NCBI RefSeq assembly: GCF_036826855.1 | Contig: NZ_CP104578.1 | Coordinates: 4,127,501-4,191,500 of the forward strand | DNA length: 64,000 nt | From: Streptomyces sp. SJL17-4 | Lineage (GTDB): Bacteria; Actinomycetota; Actinomycetes; Streptomycetales; Streptomycetaceae | Reading direction: 5' to 3' | Shown: positions 41,353 through 50,862 of the stretch, in pieces | Layout: the number at the start of each line of letters is the position of its first letter | Position numbering within the stretch: the stretch's first letter is position 1 | Notes under the pieces: generated by a model | Database searches by the model: none | The model's input: only the letters and a program-made list of their open reading frames with translations | Told to the model about the DNA's origin: nothing | Position numbers and translations under genes: made by a program

Positions 41353-42297
41353 TCAATTCGCGAAGCGAAGATCCCTGACCGTCCGCCAGCGCTCCGCGAG
41401 CCGCCCGTACGCTTCGCTCGCCCGCTCGCCGTCGCCGGACCGCAGCGCCGCGATGCCCTCCGCCAGCTGCGCCGCCGACCGGTCCGCCGCCAGCCACTCC
41501 TCCGGGACCGCGTGCACCAGACCACCGAAGTCCAGCTCCACGAGCGCCCGCGGATGAAACTCCTCCAGCCAGCGCCCCACCTCGATCAGGCCCTCCGTCA
41601 TCGGACCGTCGTCGATCGACTCCCGCAGGGCCCGCAGCGCCCGCGCGAGACGGCGGCGCGCCTGCGCCATCGTCGTCCGGTAGCGCAGCACCGGAGCCTT
41701 CCCCGGGCCGCCCGCAGCCGGGCCACCCGCAGCCGGGCCACCCGCGCCCGCACCGGACGCCCCCGCGCCGCCCGCACCCGCGCCGGACGTACCCGCACCT
41801 GACGGCCGCTCCCCCGGCTCGTACTCCCGGTCCTCGTCCCCGAAGAGCGCGAACCAGCGCAGCGGCACCTGCCAGACCGCCGTACGGATCCACGGACGCG
41901 CGTCCGGGTTCCTGCTCAGCCACCGCTCGTAGTCGCTCTCCACCTGGACGCGCACGACCGGCGGCAGCATCGCGTCGAGCACCGGATCCGGGAACTGGCC
42001 GGCCAGCTCCTGGAGCGCCAGCCAGCCCCGCAGCCGGGTCCGCCACGGGCAGATCACCACCACCCCGTCCAGCCGGGCGACGAAGGCCTCCCCGCTCTCG
42101 TGGACCGGCACCGGGACCGGCGGTGTCGGCAGCAGGTCGGCCAGCGAGCGCCGCAGCTCGTCCTGCGCCCCCGGAGTGCGCGGCCGGCGGGCGTACCGGT
42201 CCCAGTGGGTCCGCTCCGGCTCGGGGAACGCGGCCAGCGGCTCGTACACCCGCAGATAGGACGCATAGGGGATGAGGACCGAGGAAGCGACCGACAT
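41353..42297 (-). CDS. Conserved hypothetical protein between bldC and vdh
   Basis: A 314-residue soluble protein I cannot assign to a known function. An N-terminal half (VLIPYASYLRVYEPLAAF) contains a Trp/Leu-rich region (RLRGWLALQELAGQFPDPVL). A linker of Gly/Ala/Ser repeats (about 165-200) leads to a helical C-terminal half (LVELDFGGLVHAV). The position beside bldC is conserved in Streptomyces, which argues for a real gene. The ATG follows GGAAGGATT. The linker DNA is repetitive and probably length-variable. Confidence 0.75.
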   Translation of the reverse strand: MSVASSVLIPYASYLRVYEPLAAFPEPERTHWDRYARRPRTPGAQDELRRSLADLLPTPPVPVPVHESGEAFVARLDGVVVICPWRTRLRGWLALQELAGQFPDPVLDAMLPPVVRVQVESDYERWLSRNPDARPWIRTAVWQVPLRWFALFGDEDREYEPGERPSGAGTSGAGAGGAGASGAGAGGPAAGGPAAGGPGKAPVLRYRTTMAQARRRLARALRALRESIDDGPMTEGLIEVGRWLEEFHPRALVELDFGGLVHAVPEEWLAADRSAAQLAEGIAALRSGDGERASEAYGRLAERWRTVRDLRFAN

Positions 42298-42452
42298 GTC
42301 GCGAATCCTTCCACGGAGGTACTCCGGGAGGGGGTGATCCTGAGCACTGCCGCCGATCTACGCCCAGGTAGGACTTACTCTCGTGCCGAACTGGTCCTCC
42401 CCCACCCGCAGGGAGGTCCGCAACCGCCGCTTCGTACTTGGGAGTCACCACC

Positions 42453-43544
42453 GTGACCGATGTGACCGGCGTTCCTGCTGATGTACTGCACACCCTGTTC
42501 CATTCGGAGCAGGGTGGCCACGAGCAAGTCGTGCTCTGCCAGGACCGCGCCACCGGCCTCAAGGCCGTCATCGCCCTCCACTCCACCGCCCTGGGCCCCG
42601 CCCTCGGCGGCACCCGCTTCTACCCGTACGCCACCGAGGCCGCGGCCGTCGCCGACGCCCTCAACCTGGCCCGCGGCATGTCGTACAAGAACGCCATGGC
42701 CGGTCTCGACCACGGCGGCGGCAAGGCCGTCATCATCGGCGACCCGGAGAAGATCAAGACGGAGGAGCTCCTCCTCGCCTACGGGCGCTTCGTCGCCTCC
42801 CTCGGCGGCCGGTACGTCACGGCCTGCGACGTCGGCACCTACGTGGCCGACATGGACGTCGTCGCCCGCGAGAACCAGTGGACCACCGGCCGCTCCCCCG
42901 AGAACGGCGGCGCCGGCGACTCCTCCGTCCTCACCGCCTTCGGTGTCTTCCAGGGCATGCGCGCCTCCGCGCAGACCCTCTGGGGCGACCCGACGCTGCG
43001 CGGCCGCAAGGTCGGCGTCGCGGGCGTCGGCAAGGTCGGCCACTACCTCGTCGAGCACCTCCTGGAGGACGGCGCCGAGGTCGTCATCACCGATGTGCGC
43101 GAGGAGTCGGTGCGCCGGATCACCGACAAGCACCCGCAGGTCACCGTCGTCGCCGACACCGAGGCGCTGATCCGCGTCGAGGGTCTCGACATCTACGCGC
43201 CCTGCGCGCTGGGCGGCGCCCTGAACGAGGAGACCGTCCCGTTCATCACCGCGAGCATCGTCTGCGGCGCGGCCAACAACCAGCTCGCCCACCCGGGCAT
43301 CGAGAAGGACCTCGTGGAGCGCGGGATCCTCTACGCGCCCGACTACGTGGTCAACGCCGGTGGCGTGATCCAGGTCGCCGACGAGCTGCACGGCTTCGAC
43401 TTCGACCGCTGCAAGAAGAAGGCGACGAAGATCTTCGACACCACGCTCGAAATCTTCGCACGTGCGAAGGCTGACGGGATTCCGCCGGCCGCGGCGGCCG
43501 ACCGGATCGCCGAGCAGCGGATGGCGGACGCGCGACGCGCCTGA
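42453..43544 (+). CDS. vdh: Valine dehydrogenase (Glu/Leu/Phe/Val dehydrogenase family)
   Basis: NAD-dependent oxidative deaminase of branched-chain amino acids, supplying 2-oxo acids for branched fatty acid and polyketide precursors. The 363-residue protein has the catalytic Lys regions [20 protein letters not shown] and a Rossmann domain [18 protein letters not shown]. It closely matches S. coelicolor Vdh in start and size. GTG 42453 ([16 protein letters not shown]) has GGGAG eight bases upstream; an in-frame TTG at 42438 is less likely. It is divergent from the hypothetical gene at 41353. Confidence 0.95.
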   Translation: MTDVTGVPADVLHTLFHSEQGGHEQVVLCQDRATGLKAVIALHSTALGPALGGTRFYPYATEAAAVADALNLARGMSYKNAMAGLDHGGGKAVIIGDPEKIKTEELLLAYGRFVASLGGRYVTACDVGTYVADMDVVARENQWTTGRSPENGGAGDSSVLTAFGVFQGMRASAQTLWGDPTLRGRKVGVAGVGKVGHYLVEHLLEDGAEVVITDVREESVRRITDKHPQVTVVADTEALIRVEGLDIYAPCALGGALNEETVPFITASIVCGAANNQLAHPGIEKDLVERGILYAPDYVVNAGGVIQVADELHGFDFDRCKKKATKIFDTTLEIFARAKADGIPPAAAADRIAEQRMADARRA

Positions 43545-43867
43545 GCCGTACCGGGGACCGACCCGTCGCGGGGGCGACCGTGAGGAGTCCGTGGGAGGGC
43601 CATGGAGCGACCACGGAGAGACTTCGCTCACGCCCCTCGGCGGGTCGGGCCTCAAGAAGAGGTTAAAATCGCGATTGACCAGCGAGGAAAGGGCACCTCG
43701 ATGGTTCTGTACCGGGGTATGTGATGCGCGCGGCGTACCGTAGACCCTCGGAAACAGGTACCGTTGAAGCCCTACGGACCGGTCTCTCTGTCGAGAGCCC
43801 GTTCCGAATCATGAACGCGTGTCAAGACTCTGGGGCCACCGAGCCCCGTCACCGAGGGGGTCGAGCC
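43545..43867. other. 323-base gap between vdh and the DUF3073 gene
   Basis: No supported gene. TTGACC at about 43676 within a lower-GC stretch (TTAAAATCGCGATTGACC) is a possible -35. A ribosome-site-like GAGGAAAGG precedes a seven-codon frame ATG GTT CTG ... at 43700, which may be chance. No clear vdh terminator. Confidence 0.35.
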
Positions 43868-44122
43868 ATGGGGCGCGGCCGGGCAAAGGCCAAGCAGACC
43901 AAGGTCGCCCGCCAGCTGAAGTACAGCAGCGGCGGGACGGACCTGACGCGTCTGGCCAATGAGCTGGGCGCTTCGACTTCGAACCAGCCGCCGAATGGCG
44001 AGCCGTTCGAGGACGACGACGAGGAAGACGACCCGTACGCCCAGTACGCGGATCTCTATAACGAGGACGACGAGGACGAGGACGACGAGTCCGGTCCGAG
44101 CGCGTCCCCGCGTCGCGCTTGA
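43868..44122 (+). CDS. DUF3073 family small acidic protein
   Basis: An 84-residue actinobacterial protein. The basic N-terminus (MGRGRAKAKQTKVARQLKY) and short conserved core are followed by a strongly acidic tail (DDDEEDD, DEDEDDE). The charge pattern suggests a nucleic acid or ribosome-associated role, but none is established. ATG 43868 with GAGGGGG upstream matches the family start. It lies between vdh and the convergent purM, a conserved neighbourhood. Confidence 0.9.
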   Translation: MGRGRAKAKQTKVARQLKYSSGGTDLTRLANELGASTSNQPPNGEPFEDDDEEDDPYAQYADLYNEDDEDEDDESGPSASPRRA

Positions 44123-44140
44123 CCTTCTGAATCGCACCAC

Positions 44141-44175
44141 AGAAACCCGGTCCGGGATCACCCGGCCGGGTTTCT
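44141..44175 (+). terminator. Terminator of the DUF3073 gene
   Basis: AGAAACCCGG and CCGGGTTTCT form the outer stem, with CCGGG-ATCA-CCCGG inside. It follows the stop by about 19 bases. Confidence 0.8.
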
Positions 44176-44211
44176 GTGCTGTCCGCGTGCCGTACGGGCG
44201 CTCTGTACGAC

Positions 44212-44254
44212 GAAAAGAACGGGGCGCTCCCTCAAGGGGCGCCCCGTTCTTTTC
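44212..44254. terminator. Bidirectional terminator between DUF3073 and purM
   Basis: A perfect 16-bp stem GAAAAGAACGGGGCGC with its complement, ending TTTTC on both sides. It sits 30 bases beyond the purM stop on the minus strand. Confidence 0.8.
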
Positions 44255-44283
44255 GTACCGCTGAGAGTTACTTCGCGACGCCT

Positions 44284-45351
44284 CTAGTTCGCATACGTCC
44301 CGACGAGCTCCGCGCCCGTGGTGTGCGCGCCGCGCTCGGTGATCTCGCCCGCGACCCAGGACTCGACGCCCCGGTCCGCCAGCGTCGTCAGGGCCGCGTC
44401 CACGAAGTCGGCCGGTACGACCGCCATCATGCCGACACCCATGTTCAGGGTCTTCTCCAGCTCCAGACGCTCCACCTGACCGGCCTTGCCGACCAGGTCG
44501 AAGATCGCGCCCGGCGCCCAGGTCGAACGGTCGACCGTGGCGTGCAGGCCGTCCGGGATCACCCGGGCCAGGTTGGCCGCGAGACCGCCGCCCGTGATGT
44601 GGCTGAACGCGTGGACGTCCGTGGTCCGGGTGAGGGCCAGGCAGTCGAGCGAGTAGATCTTCGTCGGCTCCAGGAGCTCCTCGCCGAGCGTCCGGCCGAG
44701 CTCGTCGACCCGCTGGTCGAGGGTCATGCCGGCGCGGTCGAAGACCACGTGCCGGACGAGCGAGTACCCGTTCGAGTGAAGACCCGAGGAGGCCATGGCG
44801 ATGACCGCGTCCCCCGTACGGATGCGATCGGCGCCGAGCAGCCGGTCGTGCTCCACGACTCCCGTGCCCGCGCCGGCGACGTCGAAGTCGTCCGGGCCGA
44901 GGAGGCCCGGGTGCTCCGCCGTCTCGCCGCCGACCAGCGCGCAGCCGGCCAGGACACAGCCCTCGGCGATGCCCTTGACGATGGCGGCGACCCGCTCCGG
45001 GTGGACCTTGCCGACGCAGATGTAGTCGGTCATGAAGAGCGGCTCGGCGCCGCAGACGACGATGTCGTCCATGACCATCGCGACCAGGTCGTGGCCGATC
45101 GTGTCGTACACGCCCATCTGGCGGGCGATGTCGACCTTCGTCCCGACGCCGTCGGTGGCGGAGGCGAGCAGCGGGCGCTCGTAGCGCTTGAGGGCGGAGG
45201 CGTCGAAGAGGCCGGCGAAGCCGCCGAGGCCACCGAGGACCTCGGGGCGCTGCGTCTTCTTCACCCACTCCTTCATGAGCTCGACGGCGCGGTCACCCGC
45301 CTCGATGTCGACGCCCGCGGACGCGTAGCTGGCACCAGTGGTCTCAGACAT
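44284..45351 (-). CDS. purM: Phosphoribosylformylglycinamidine cyclo-ligase (AIR synthetase)
   Basis: Purine pathway enzyme converting FGAM to AIR with ATP. The 355-residue protein has the family motifs ASATDGVGTKVDIA, MVMDDIVVCGAEPLF, GCALVGGETAEHPG and HITGGGLAANL. It lies 60 bases downstream of purF on the same strand, so purF-purM form an operon. PurM acts two steps after PurF, directly after the PurSQL complex encoded further right. Confidence 0.97.
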   Translation of the reverse strand: MSETTGASYASAGVDIEAGDRAVELMKEWVKKTQRPEVLGGLGGFAGLFDASALKRYERPLLASATDGVGTKVDIARQMGVYDTIGHDLVAMVMDDIVVCGAEPLFMTDYICVGKVHPERVAAIVKGIAEGCVLAGCALVGGETAEHPGLLGPDDFDVAGAGTGVVEHDRLLGADRIRTGDAVIAMASSGLHSNGYSLVRHVVFDRAGMTLDQRVDELGRTLGEELLEPTKIYSLDCLALTRTTDVHAFSHITGGGLAANLARVIPDGLHATVDRSTWAPGAIFDLVGKAGQVERLELEKTLNMGVGMMAVVPADFVDAALTTLADRGVESWVAGEITERGAHTTGAELVGTYAN

Positions 45352-45411
45352 GGGTTGAGAACTTTCGTGTCGTACTGCGGGTGTGCAGCGGGGTCTTACG
45401 GGCGGCAGTGC

Positions 45412-46938
45412 TCACGGACGGCGGAGCGCGTCGGAGGCCGCCGTGGCAGCGGGACCCGCGGCCAGTTCGGTCTCCAGGAGCTGCTTGCCGAGCAGCTCGG
45501 GGTCCGGCAGCTCCATCGGGTACTCGCCGTCGAAGCAGGCACGGCAGAGGTTCGGCTTCTGGATCGTCGTCGCCTCGATCATCCCGTCGATCGAGATGTA
45601 CGAGAGCGAGTCCGCGCCCAGCGACTTGCCGATCTCCTCGATCGACATGCCGTTGGCGATCAGCTCCGCGCGGGTGGCGAAGTCGATGCCGAAGAAGCAG
45701 GGCCACTTCACCGGCGGCGAGGAGATCCGGATGTGGATCTCGGCCGCGCCGGCCTCGCGGAGCATCTTGACGAGGGCGCGCTGGGTGTTGCCGCGGACGA
45801 TCGAGTCGTCGACGACCACCAGGCGCTTGCCCTTGATGACGTCCTTGAGCGGGTTCAGCTTCAGCCGGATGCCGAGCTGTCGGATGGTCTGGGACGGCTG
45901 GATGAAGGTGCGCCCGACATAGGCGTTCTTCACCAGGCCCGCACCGAAGGGGATGCCCGAGGCCTCGGCGTAGCCGATCGCGGCCGGGGTTCCGGACTCC
46001 GGCGTCGCTATCACCAGGTCGGCCTCGACGGGCGCCTCCTTCGCGAGGCGGCGGCCCATCTCCACGCGGGAGAGGTACACGTTCCGGCCGGCGATGTCGG
46101 TGTCCGGGCGAGCCAGGTACACGTACTCGAAGACACAGCCCTTGGGCTTCGCTTCCGCGAATCGCGAGGTACGGATGCCGTTCTCGTCGATCGCGATCAG
46201 CTCGCCCGGCTCGACCTCGCGGACGTAGCTGGCGCCGCAGATGTCGAGGGCGGCGGACTCGGAGGCGACCACCCAGCCGCGCTCCAGACGGCCGAGGACC
46301 AGCGGGCGGATGCCCTGCGGGTCACGGGCCGCGTAGAGCGTGTGCTCGTCCATGAAGACGAGGGAGAAGGCGCCCCGGACGTCGGGGAGGATCTTCGCGG
46401 CGGCCTGCTCGATGGTGAGCGGCTCACCGTCCTCGTCGACCTGGGCGGCGAGGAGCGCCGTGAGCAGGTCGGTGTCGTTGGTGGCCGCCACGCGAGTGGT
46501 GCGGCCTTCCTTCTTGGGCAGGTCCGCGACCATCTCGGCGAGCTGCGCCGTGTTCACCAGGTTGCCGTTGTGGCCGAGCGCGATCGAGCCGTGGGCGGTT
46601 GCCCTGAACGTCGGCTGCGCGTTCTCCCACACGGAGGCCCCGGTGGTCGAGTAGCGGGCGTGACCGACCGCGATATGACCTTGGAGGGAACCGAGAGAGG
46701 TCTCGTCGAAGACCTGGGACACAAGGCCCATGTCCTTGAAGACGAGGATCTGGGAGCCGTTGCTGACCGCGATTCCCGCGGATTCCTGGCCCCGATGCTG
46801 GAGGGCGTAGAGCCCGAAGTACGTGAGCTTTGCGACCTCTTCACCCGGAGCCCAGACACCGAAGACGCCACAAGCGTCCTGGGGGCCTTTCTCGCCGGGG
46901 AGCAGGTCGTGATTGAGTCGACCGTCACCACGTGGCAC
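45412..46938 (-). CDS. purF: Amidophosphoribosyltransferase (PurF)
   Basis: First committed enzyme of purine synthesis, making phosphoribosylamine from PRPP and glutamine. The 508-residue protein has a 22-residue propeptide before Cys23 (CGVFGVW), the glutaminase nucleophile, so it is the self-processed type. Cysteines in CVFEYVY, CFFGID and CRACFDGEYP mark the 4Fe-4S form. The PRPP loop is VVVDDSIVRGNT. GTG 46938 (MPRGDGRLNHDLLPG) matches relatives; the ribosome site is weak. Long open frame upstream is not used. Confidence 0.97.
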   Translation of the reverse strand: MPRGDGRLNHDLLPGEKGPQDACGVFGVWAPGEEVAKLTYFGLYALQHRGQESAGIAVSNGSQILVFKDMGLVSQVFDETSLGSLQGHIAVGHARYSTTGASVWENAQPTFRATAHGSIALGHNGNLVNTAQLAEMVADLPKKEGRTTRVAATNDTDLLTALLAAQVDEDGEPLTIEQAAAKILPDVRGAFSLVFMDEHTLYAARDPQGIRPLVLGRLERGWVVASESAALDICGASYVREVEPGELIAIDENGIRTSRFAEAKPKGCVFEYVYLARPDTDIAGRNVYLSRVEMGRRLAKEAPVEADLVIATPESGTPAAIGYAEASGIPFGAGLVKNAYVGRTFIQPSQTIRQLGIRLKLNPLKDVIKGKRLVVVDDSIVRGNTQRALVKMLREAGAAEIHIRISSPPVKWPCFFGIDFATRAELIANGMSIEEIGKSLGADSLSYISIDGMIEATTIQKPNLCRACFDGEYPMELPDPELLGKQLLETELAAGPAATAASDALRRP

Positions 46939-47155
46939 GTTTCCGAGTGTAGACGGGCTCGACCACTGGTCCGAATTGGGGAAATGCGGGGTTCCCGCAC
47001 TCGTGCGATCGCACGAAATGATCATCTCCGGCTTGGAGAGGGCTACGAGGCAGGCGCGGTAAGGGATTCCCGCCCCGGAACCCTCCCGAGCGGACGCTCG
47101 TACCAGCACCGGAGCCCCGGACCGATGTGACGGAGGGCACCCCGGAGAGCCTCGT

Positions 47156-48085
47156 TCACCGGGAGGCCGGGGGCTCTTGGCCGTCCGTTCCGTCCGCTCC
47201 TTCGGAGGTTCCGCCAGTCGTCACGGTGGCGGCCTTCGCCGTCAGGCCCTCGCCCGCGGCGTCGGTGAGCGTCAGCGTCCGGTGGTCCAGGCGATAGGTG
47301 AGCGGGCCGTCGAGGAGCTCGTACAGCTGGGTCTCCAGCTGCATCTGCGGGCTGGTGCACATCATCCGGGTGGTCGCCGCCGGGCCCTCGATCGTGAGCG
47401 TCTTCCCCTCGACGCGGGCGGTCGCGGCGAAGTTGTTGCAGCCCAGGTTGCCGGTGACCCGGCCGTCGGCGCCGAGGACGAGACGGGCCTTGTCGCCGCT
47501 GCCGGCGGGCAGCGAGGACGCGGTGTCCCCCGAGATCAGCCCGTCGATCTTCCAGGTGGTGCCGCGCAGCGGGAGGTCCGCCTGGGCGGTCAGCTCCAGG
47601 CCGTTGCGGCCGTCCGGGGAGGTCAGGGTGAGGGTCTCGCCCTTCTGCTTTCCCTTGAGCGGTCCGGTGAAGGCCTTGACCAGCTCCGACTCGAAGCGCT
47701 GCCGGTCCTCGGGGCAGCCGATCGCGGTGAACTCCTGCGGGGAGACGGTCAGGGTGTCCCCCCGCACGGCGACGGTCGCGCCGAAGTTGTTGCAGCCGCT
47801 GTTCCCGCGGGCGCGGCCGTCCGCGCCGAACTCGATGCGGGCGCCGTCCGGGGCGGCGGACCTGCGGCCGTCGACCGTGACGGCGCCGATCGTCCAGTGG
47901 GTACCGGCGACGGGCAGGTCGGGGGAGACGGTGTCGGAACCGGAACCGGAACCGGAGCCGGAGCCGGAGCCGGAACCGGAGCCCGCTCCCGTGGTGCCTC
48001 CCTCCGTGCCGCAGGCGGCGAGGAGGAGGGCCAGGGCGGCGGCGGATGCGGCGGATACGAGGGTGCGCGGCGTCGGCGTCTGCAT
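47156..48085 (-). CDS. META-domain lipoprotein, two META repeats
   Basis: Secreted lipoprotein of 309 residues. The signal sequence ends in the lipobox LAAC (Cys25). A Gly-Ser repeat spacer (about 31-48) follows. Two META domains each carry the marker GCNNF: GNSGCNNFGATV (about 95) and GNLGCNNFAATA (about 220). META (HslJ-like) domains are linked to stress tolerance; ligands are unknown. The GS spacer DNA is repetitive (GGAACC/GGAGCC hexamers). The ATG at 48085 is the only sensible start but has no strong ribosome site. It is about 220 bases beyond the purF start, so probably separate from it. Confidence 0.85.
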   Translation of the reverse strand: MQTPTPRTLVSAASAAALALLLAACGTEGGTTGAGSGSGSGSGSGSGSGSDTVSPDLPVAGTHWTIGAVTVDGRRSAAPDGARIEFGADGRARGNSGCNNFGATVAVRGDTLTVSPQEFTAIGCPEDRQRFESELVKAFTGPLKGKQKGETLTLTSPDGRNGLELTAQADLPLRGTTWKIDGLISGDTASSLPAGSGDKARLVLGADGRVTGNLGCNNFAATARVEGKTLTIEGPAATTRMMCTSPQMQLETQLYELLDGPLTYRLDHRTLTLTDAAGEGLTAKAATVTTGGTSEGADGTDGQEPPASR

Positions 48086-48177
48086 GACGGTGGGACGGGC
48101 CGGGGCGGAAGTCGGTTCCGCGGCCCGTTCCTGTCCGGGGCCCGTTCCTGTCCGGGGGCCCGTGCCGTACGGGAATC

Positions 48178-48969
48178 TCAGCCCATCAGGGGCAGGAGGT
48201 CCTTCAGGTCGGCCCGCTCGCCGCTCGCGCCGACCCGGGCCCCCTCCAGCTCCTTCGCCCACTCCGCCCGCCCGGTCGCGAGGCGGATCCAGGTCAGCGG
48301 GTCGGTCTCGACCACGTTGGGCGGGGTGCCCCGGGTGTGCCGGGGGCCCTCCACGCACTGCACCACGGCGTACGGCGGGATCCGCACCTCGACCGCCCCG
48401 CCCGGGGCCTTCGCGGCGAGGGCGTCGGCGAGCAGCCGGGTGCAGGCGGCGAGGGCCTGCCGCTCGAAGGGGACGCCGGCGCCGGTCGCCGCGTTCAGGT
48501 CGTCGGTGTGGACGACGAGCTCGACGGTCCGGGTGACGAGGAAGTCGCCGACGGTCATCGCACCGAAGCTCAGCGGCAGGAGCCGGTCCTCCGATGCCTC
48601 CGCGAGCGCCCGCTCGTAATCGTCCGCCACGCGCGCGTAGAGCCCCGGCAGGTCGGAGGCGTCCAGGCCCCGGGTGTGCTCGTCGATCCGCTCGGCGGCC
48701 CCGGCCGTCATGAACGGCCAGTCGAGGAGGGCGAGCCGGTCCTGTCCCGGGCGCTCCGGCGCGGCCAGGAGCTGCGGCACCGAGTCGACCATCCAGGCGA
48801 GGTGCGCCGCCAGGTCCCGTACCGTCCACTCCCCCAGCCGGGTCGGCCCGTCGAGCTGCTCGGGCGTGAGCGCCACGACCGCCTCCCGTACATGGGCGAA
48901 CTGGGCGAGCACGGCGGCCCTGGTCCTGGCGGAGTCGTAACGGCGGGTGCGCTTCTTGGCCGGTGGCAT
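48178..48969 (-). CDS. Maleylpyruvate isomerase/mycothiol-dependent family protein
   Basis: A 263-residue protein with a four-helix DinB-like N-terminal domain (about 18-165) and a C-terminal sterol-carrier-like domain. The metal-site motifs are visible as DLAAHLAWMVDS and ELVVHTDDL, supplying His residues. Family members use mycothiol or bind metals to isomerise or conjugate small molecules; the substrate is unknown. ATG 48969 follows a stretch of GGGGCG-type bases. It is divergent from the SnoaL gene at 49044, 74 bases away, and precedes the META lipoprotein on the same strand. Confidence 0.85.
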   Translation of the reverse strand: MPPAKKRTRRYDSARTRAAVLAQFAHVREAVVALTPEQLDGPTRLGEWTVRDLAAHLAWMVDSVPQLLAAPERPGQDRLALLDWPFMTAGAAERIDEHTRGLDASDLPGLYARVADDYERALAEASEDRLLPLSFGAMTVGDFLVTRTVELVVHTDDLNAATGAGVPFERQALAACTRLLADALAAKAPGGAVEVRIPPYAVVQCVEGPRHTRGTPPNVVETDPLTWIRLATGRAEWAKELEGARVGASGERADLKDLLPLMG

Positions 48970-49043
48970 GGGGGCGAGGGTAGTCGGAGACTGGAGAGGA
49001 GGGCTCGCAGTACACCTACGCGTACGAGAGGGGTCGGACAGCC

Positions 49044-49448
49044 ATGGCTGAGCACCCTGACAGCATCGTGGTCCGCCGGGGCTACGAAGCGTTCTCGCAA
49101 GGAGACATGGAGACCATCCGGTCGCTGATGACCTCGGACTGCACCCATCACTCGCCGGGGTCCAGCCAGATGTCCGGGCACTTCAAGGGCGTGGACAACG
49201 TCCTCGACCACTTCGGGCGTCTCATGGAGCTCACCGACGGCACCTTCCGGGTCGAGTTGGAGGGCGTGTACCCGGACGGCCGGGGGCACGTCATGGCGAC
49301 CCACAAGTGGCACGGCGACCGCGGCGACCGCGGCATCGAGATGCGCGGCGGTCTCTTCTTCACCATCGTGGGAGGCAAGGTCACTGACGTCGACGAGTGC
49401 GTCGAGGACATCGACGAGTCCGACGCCTTCTGGGGTCAGGCCGAGTAG
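49044..49448 (+). CDS. SnoaL-like (nuclear transport factor 2 fold) protein
   Basis: Small 134-residue protein with the cone-shaped NTF2/SnoaL fold. Visible features are RRGYEAFSQGDMETIRSLM, then HHSPGSSQMSGHFKG, and DVDECVEDID near the end. Members bind or isomerise small molecules and this one is of unknown substrate. The 3' end overlaps the convergent M23 gene by 13 bases. It lies beside the maleylpyruvate isomerase-like gene but on the other strand. Confidence 0.85.
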   Translation: MAEHPDSIVVRRGYEAFSQGDMETIRSLMTSDCTHHSPGSSQMSGHFKGVDNVLDHFGRLMELTDGTFRVELEGVYPDGRGHVMATHKWHGDRGDRGIEMRGGLFFTIVGGKVTDVDECVEDIDESDAFWGQAE

Positions 49449-50266
49449 ACCGAATCGCGTGGCACCTCGAACGTCTCGCCGTTCTTCGGTACGCCGACAC
49501 CGGACCAGGTGAACGGCACACCGCTCGCCGTGTCCAGGTCCGGGCCGTCCATCAGCTGGAAGTGCACGTGCGGCTCGGTGGAGTTGCCCGAGTTCCCGCA
49601 CCGGGCGAGTTCCTGGCCGGCCGAGACGCGGTCGCCCGCGCGGACGGCCAGGGAGCCGCGCCGCAGATGGGCGTACATCGCGTACGTACCGCCGCCGAGG
49701 TCGAGGACGAGGTGGTTCCCGGTGACCCGGCGGGCTCCGCCGATGCTCCGCGCGCCGGACTCGACCAGCAGCAGATAGAGGACACCGAGCAGCGAGTTCC
49801 GGCTGAGGTGGTCGCGCTGTCGGTCCTCGGCGTGCACGACGGTCGCGTCCGCGACCGCGAGCAGCGGCGCGTCGAACGCCGGGAAGTCCTCGTTCCGCCG
49901 GGCCACCGGCCACAGCCGGGCGAAGCCCGGGCGGGGCCGCGCCTCGTCCTCCCGGGTGACGTCGATCGCGTACGTCTGGCCCAGCTGGTGGGTGCCGTGG
50001 CTGGGCGTCCGGTCCGCCGGGCTGTTCAGCGCGGACCAGAGGCCGGTGACCGGCGGCGCCACCTCGACCGTGGCGCGGGGCGTGGCCATGACCCGGCCGC
50101 GGGCGGTCCGGGCGAGACCGACGCCGAGGATCATCGCGACGATCACGGGCAGCCAGCCCACCCAGTACGGGTACGGCAGCTCGACGACGAACGAGGCGAT
50201 GACCTGGACGACGAACGCCAGCCAGAGCACGCGGTGGAGGACCACCACCAGTTTGCGCGAGGACAT
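49436..50266 (-). CDS. Membrane-bound M23-family peptidase
   Basis: A 276-residue protein with two N-terminal transmembrane helices (about 8-30 and 38-55). A LytM-type domain (about 85-270) follows, with SHGTHQLGQTYAID and the conserved ending HVHFQLMDG. The first metal motif keeps His and Asp but with unusual surroundings, so activity is uncertain. It lies 30 bases downstream of the ArsR gene on the same strand, and the two probably form an operon controlled by that regulator. Confidence 0.85.
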   Translation of the reverse strand: MSSRKLVVVLHRVLWLAFVVQVIASFVVELPYPYWVGWLPVIVAMILGVGLARTARGRVMATPRATVEVAPPVTGLWSALNSPADRTPSHGTHQLGQTYAIDVTREDEARPRPGFARLWPVARRNEDFPAFDAPLLAVADATVVHAEDRQRDHLSRNSLLGVLYLLLVESGARSIGGARRVTGNHLVLDLGGGTYAMYAHLRRGSLAVRAGDRVSAGQELARCGNSGNSTEPHVHFQLMDGPDLDTASGVPFTWSGVGVPKNGETFEVPRDSVYSA

Positions 50267-50296
50267 CCGGATTCCCCCTGAGGATCGTGGTGTCGG

Positions 50297-50854
50297 TTAC
50301 GGGCGGGCCGCGGTGAGGACCACCAGGAGCGGGACGACCCGGGCCCCCGGGACCTCGTAGCGACCGCGTCCGACGGTCTTGAGCCAGCCCGCGCCGGTCA
50401 GTTGGCGCAGGTGGTGGTAGATCTGGCCGGTCGTGCCGGTCTCCTCCAGCTCCGCCAGCTCGGCGGCGGTGCGCCGGCCCCCGAGGATCTCGCGCAGCAG
50501 GCGGAGCCGTACGGGATGACCGAGCGCGGCGAGGGACTCGGCGGCGTCCGCCCAGTCCTCCTCGAACAGCTGCCCGGTGAAGGCCCCGAGCTGCCACTCG
50601 TACCGCTCCTGGGTCGGCAGCCTGACGGCTCCCGTGAAGACGACCGCGCCGTCCGCGCCCCGGTCTCCCCTGTCCGCCGCGAGCTGCGCCTTGAGGCTTT
50701 CGAGGGCCCAGAGCGGGCTGTCGGTGACCTCGGGCGCGGGGCGCTCCGCGCTCTCGACCGCACTCTCGACCACGCCGTCAGCCGCGCCTTCGGCCGTGCT
50801 TTCCAAGGCCGTCATACGCCGTTCCAGCGCGGCGACCCGCTCTTCCAGCTCCAT
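50297..50854 (-). CDS. ArsR-family regulator with N-terminal coiled coil
   Basis: Transcription factor of 185 residues. Residues 1-20 form a heptad-like coil (MELEERVAALERRMTALES). A helix-turn-helix follows at about 100-165 (SLAALGHPVRLRLLREILGG, then GTTGQIYHHLRQLTGAGWL). No ArsR metal Cys pair is visible, so it may sense something other than metal. A perfect 20-bp palindrome lies eight bases upstream of its ATG. The M23 peptidase gene follows after 30 bases and is the likely co-regulated target. Confidence 0.88.
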   Translation of the reverse strand: MELEERVAALERRMTALESTAEGAADGVVESAVESAERPAPEVTDSPLWALESLKAQLAADRGDRGADGAVVFTGAVRLPTQERYEWQLGAFTGQLFEEDWADAAESLAALGHPVRLRLLREILGGRRTAAELAELEETGTTGQIYHHLRQLTGAGWLKTVGRGRYEVPGARVVPLLVVLTAARP

Positions 50855-50862
50855 GGCATCGA

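Noticed and set aside
44176..47130. 984-codon + strand frame
   Set aside because: Antisense to purM and purF, and it crosses a terminator hairpin.
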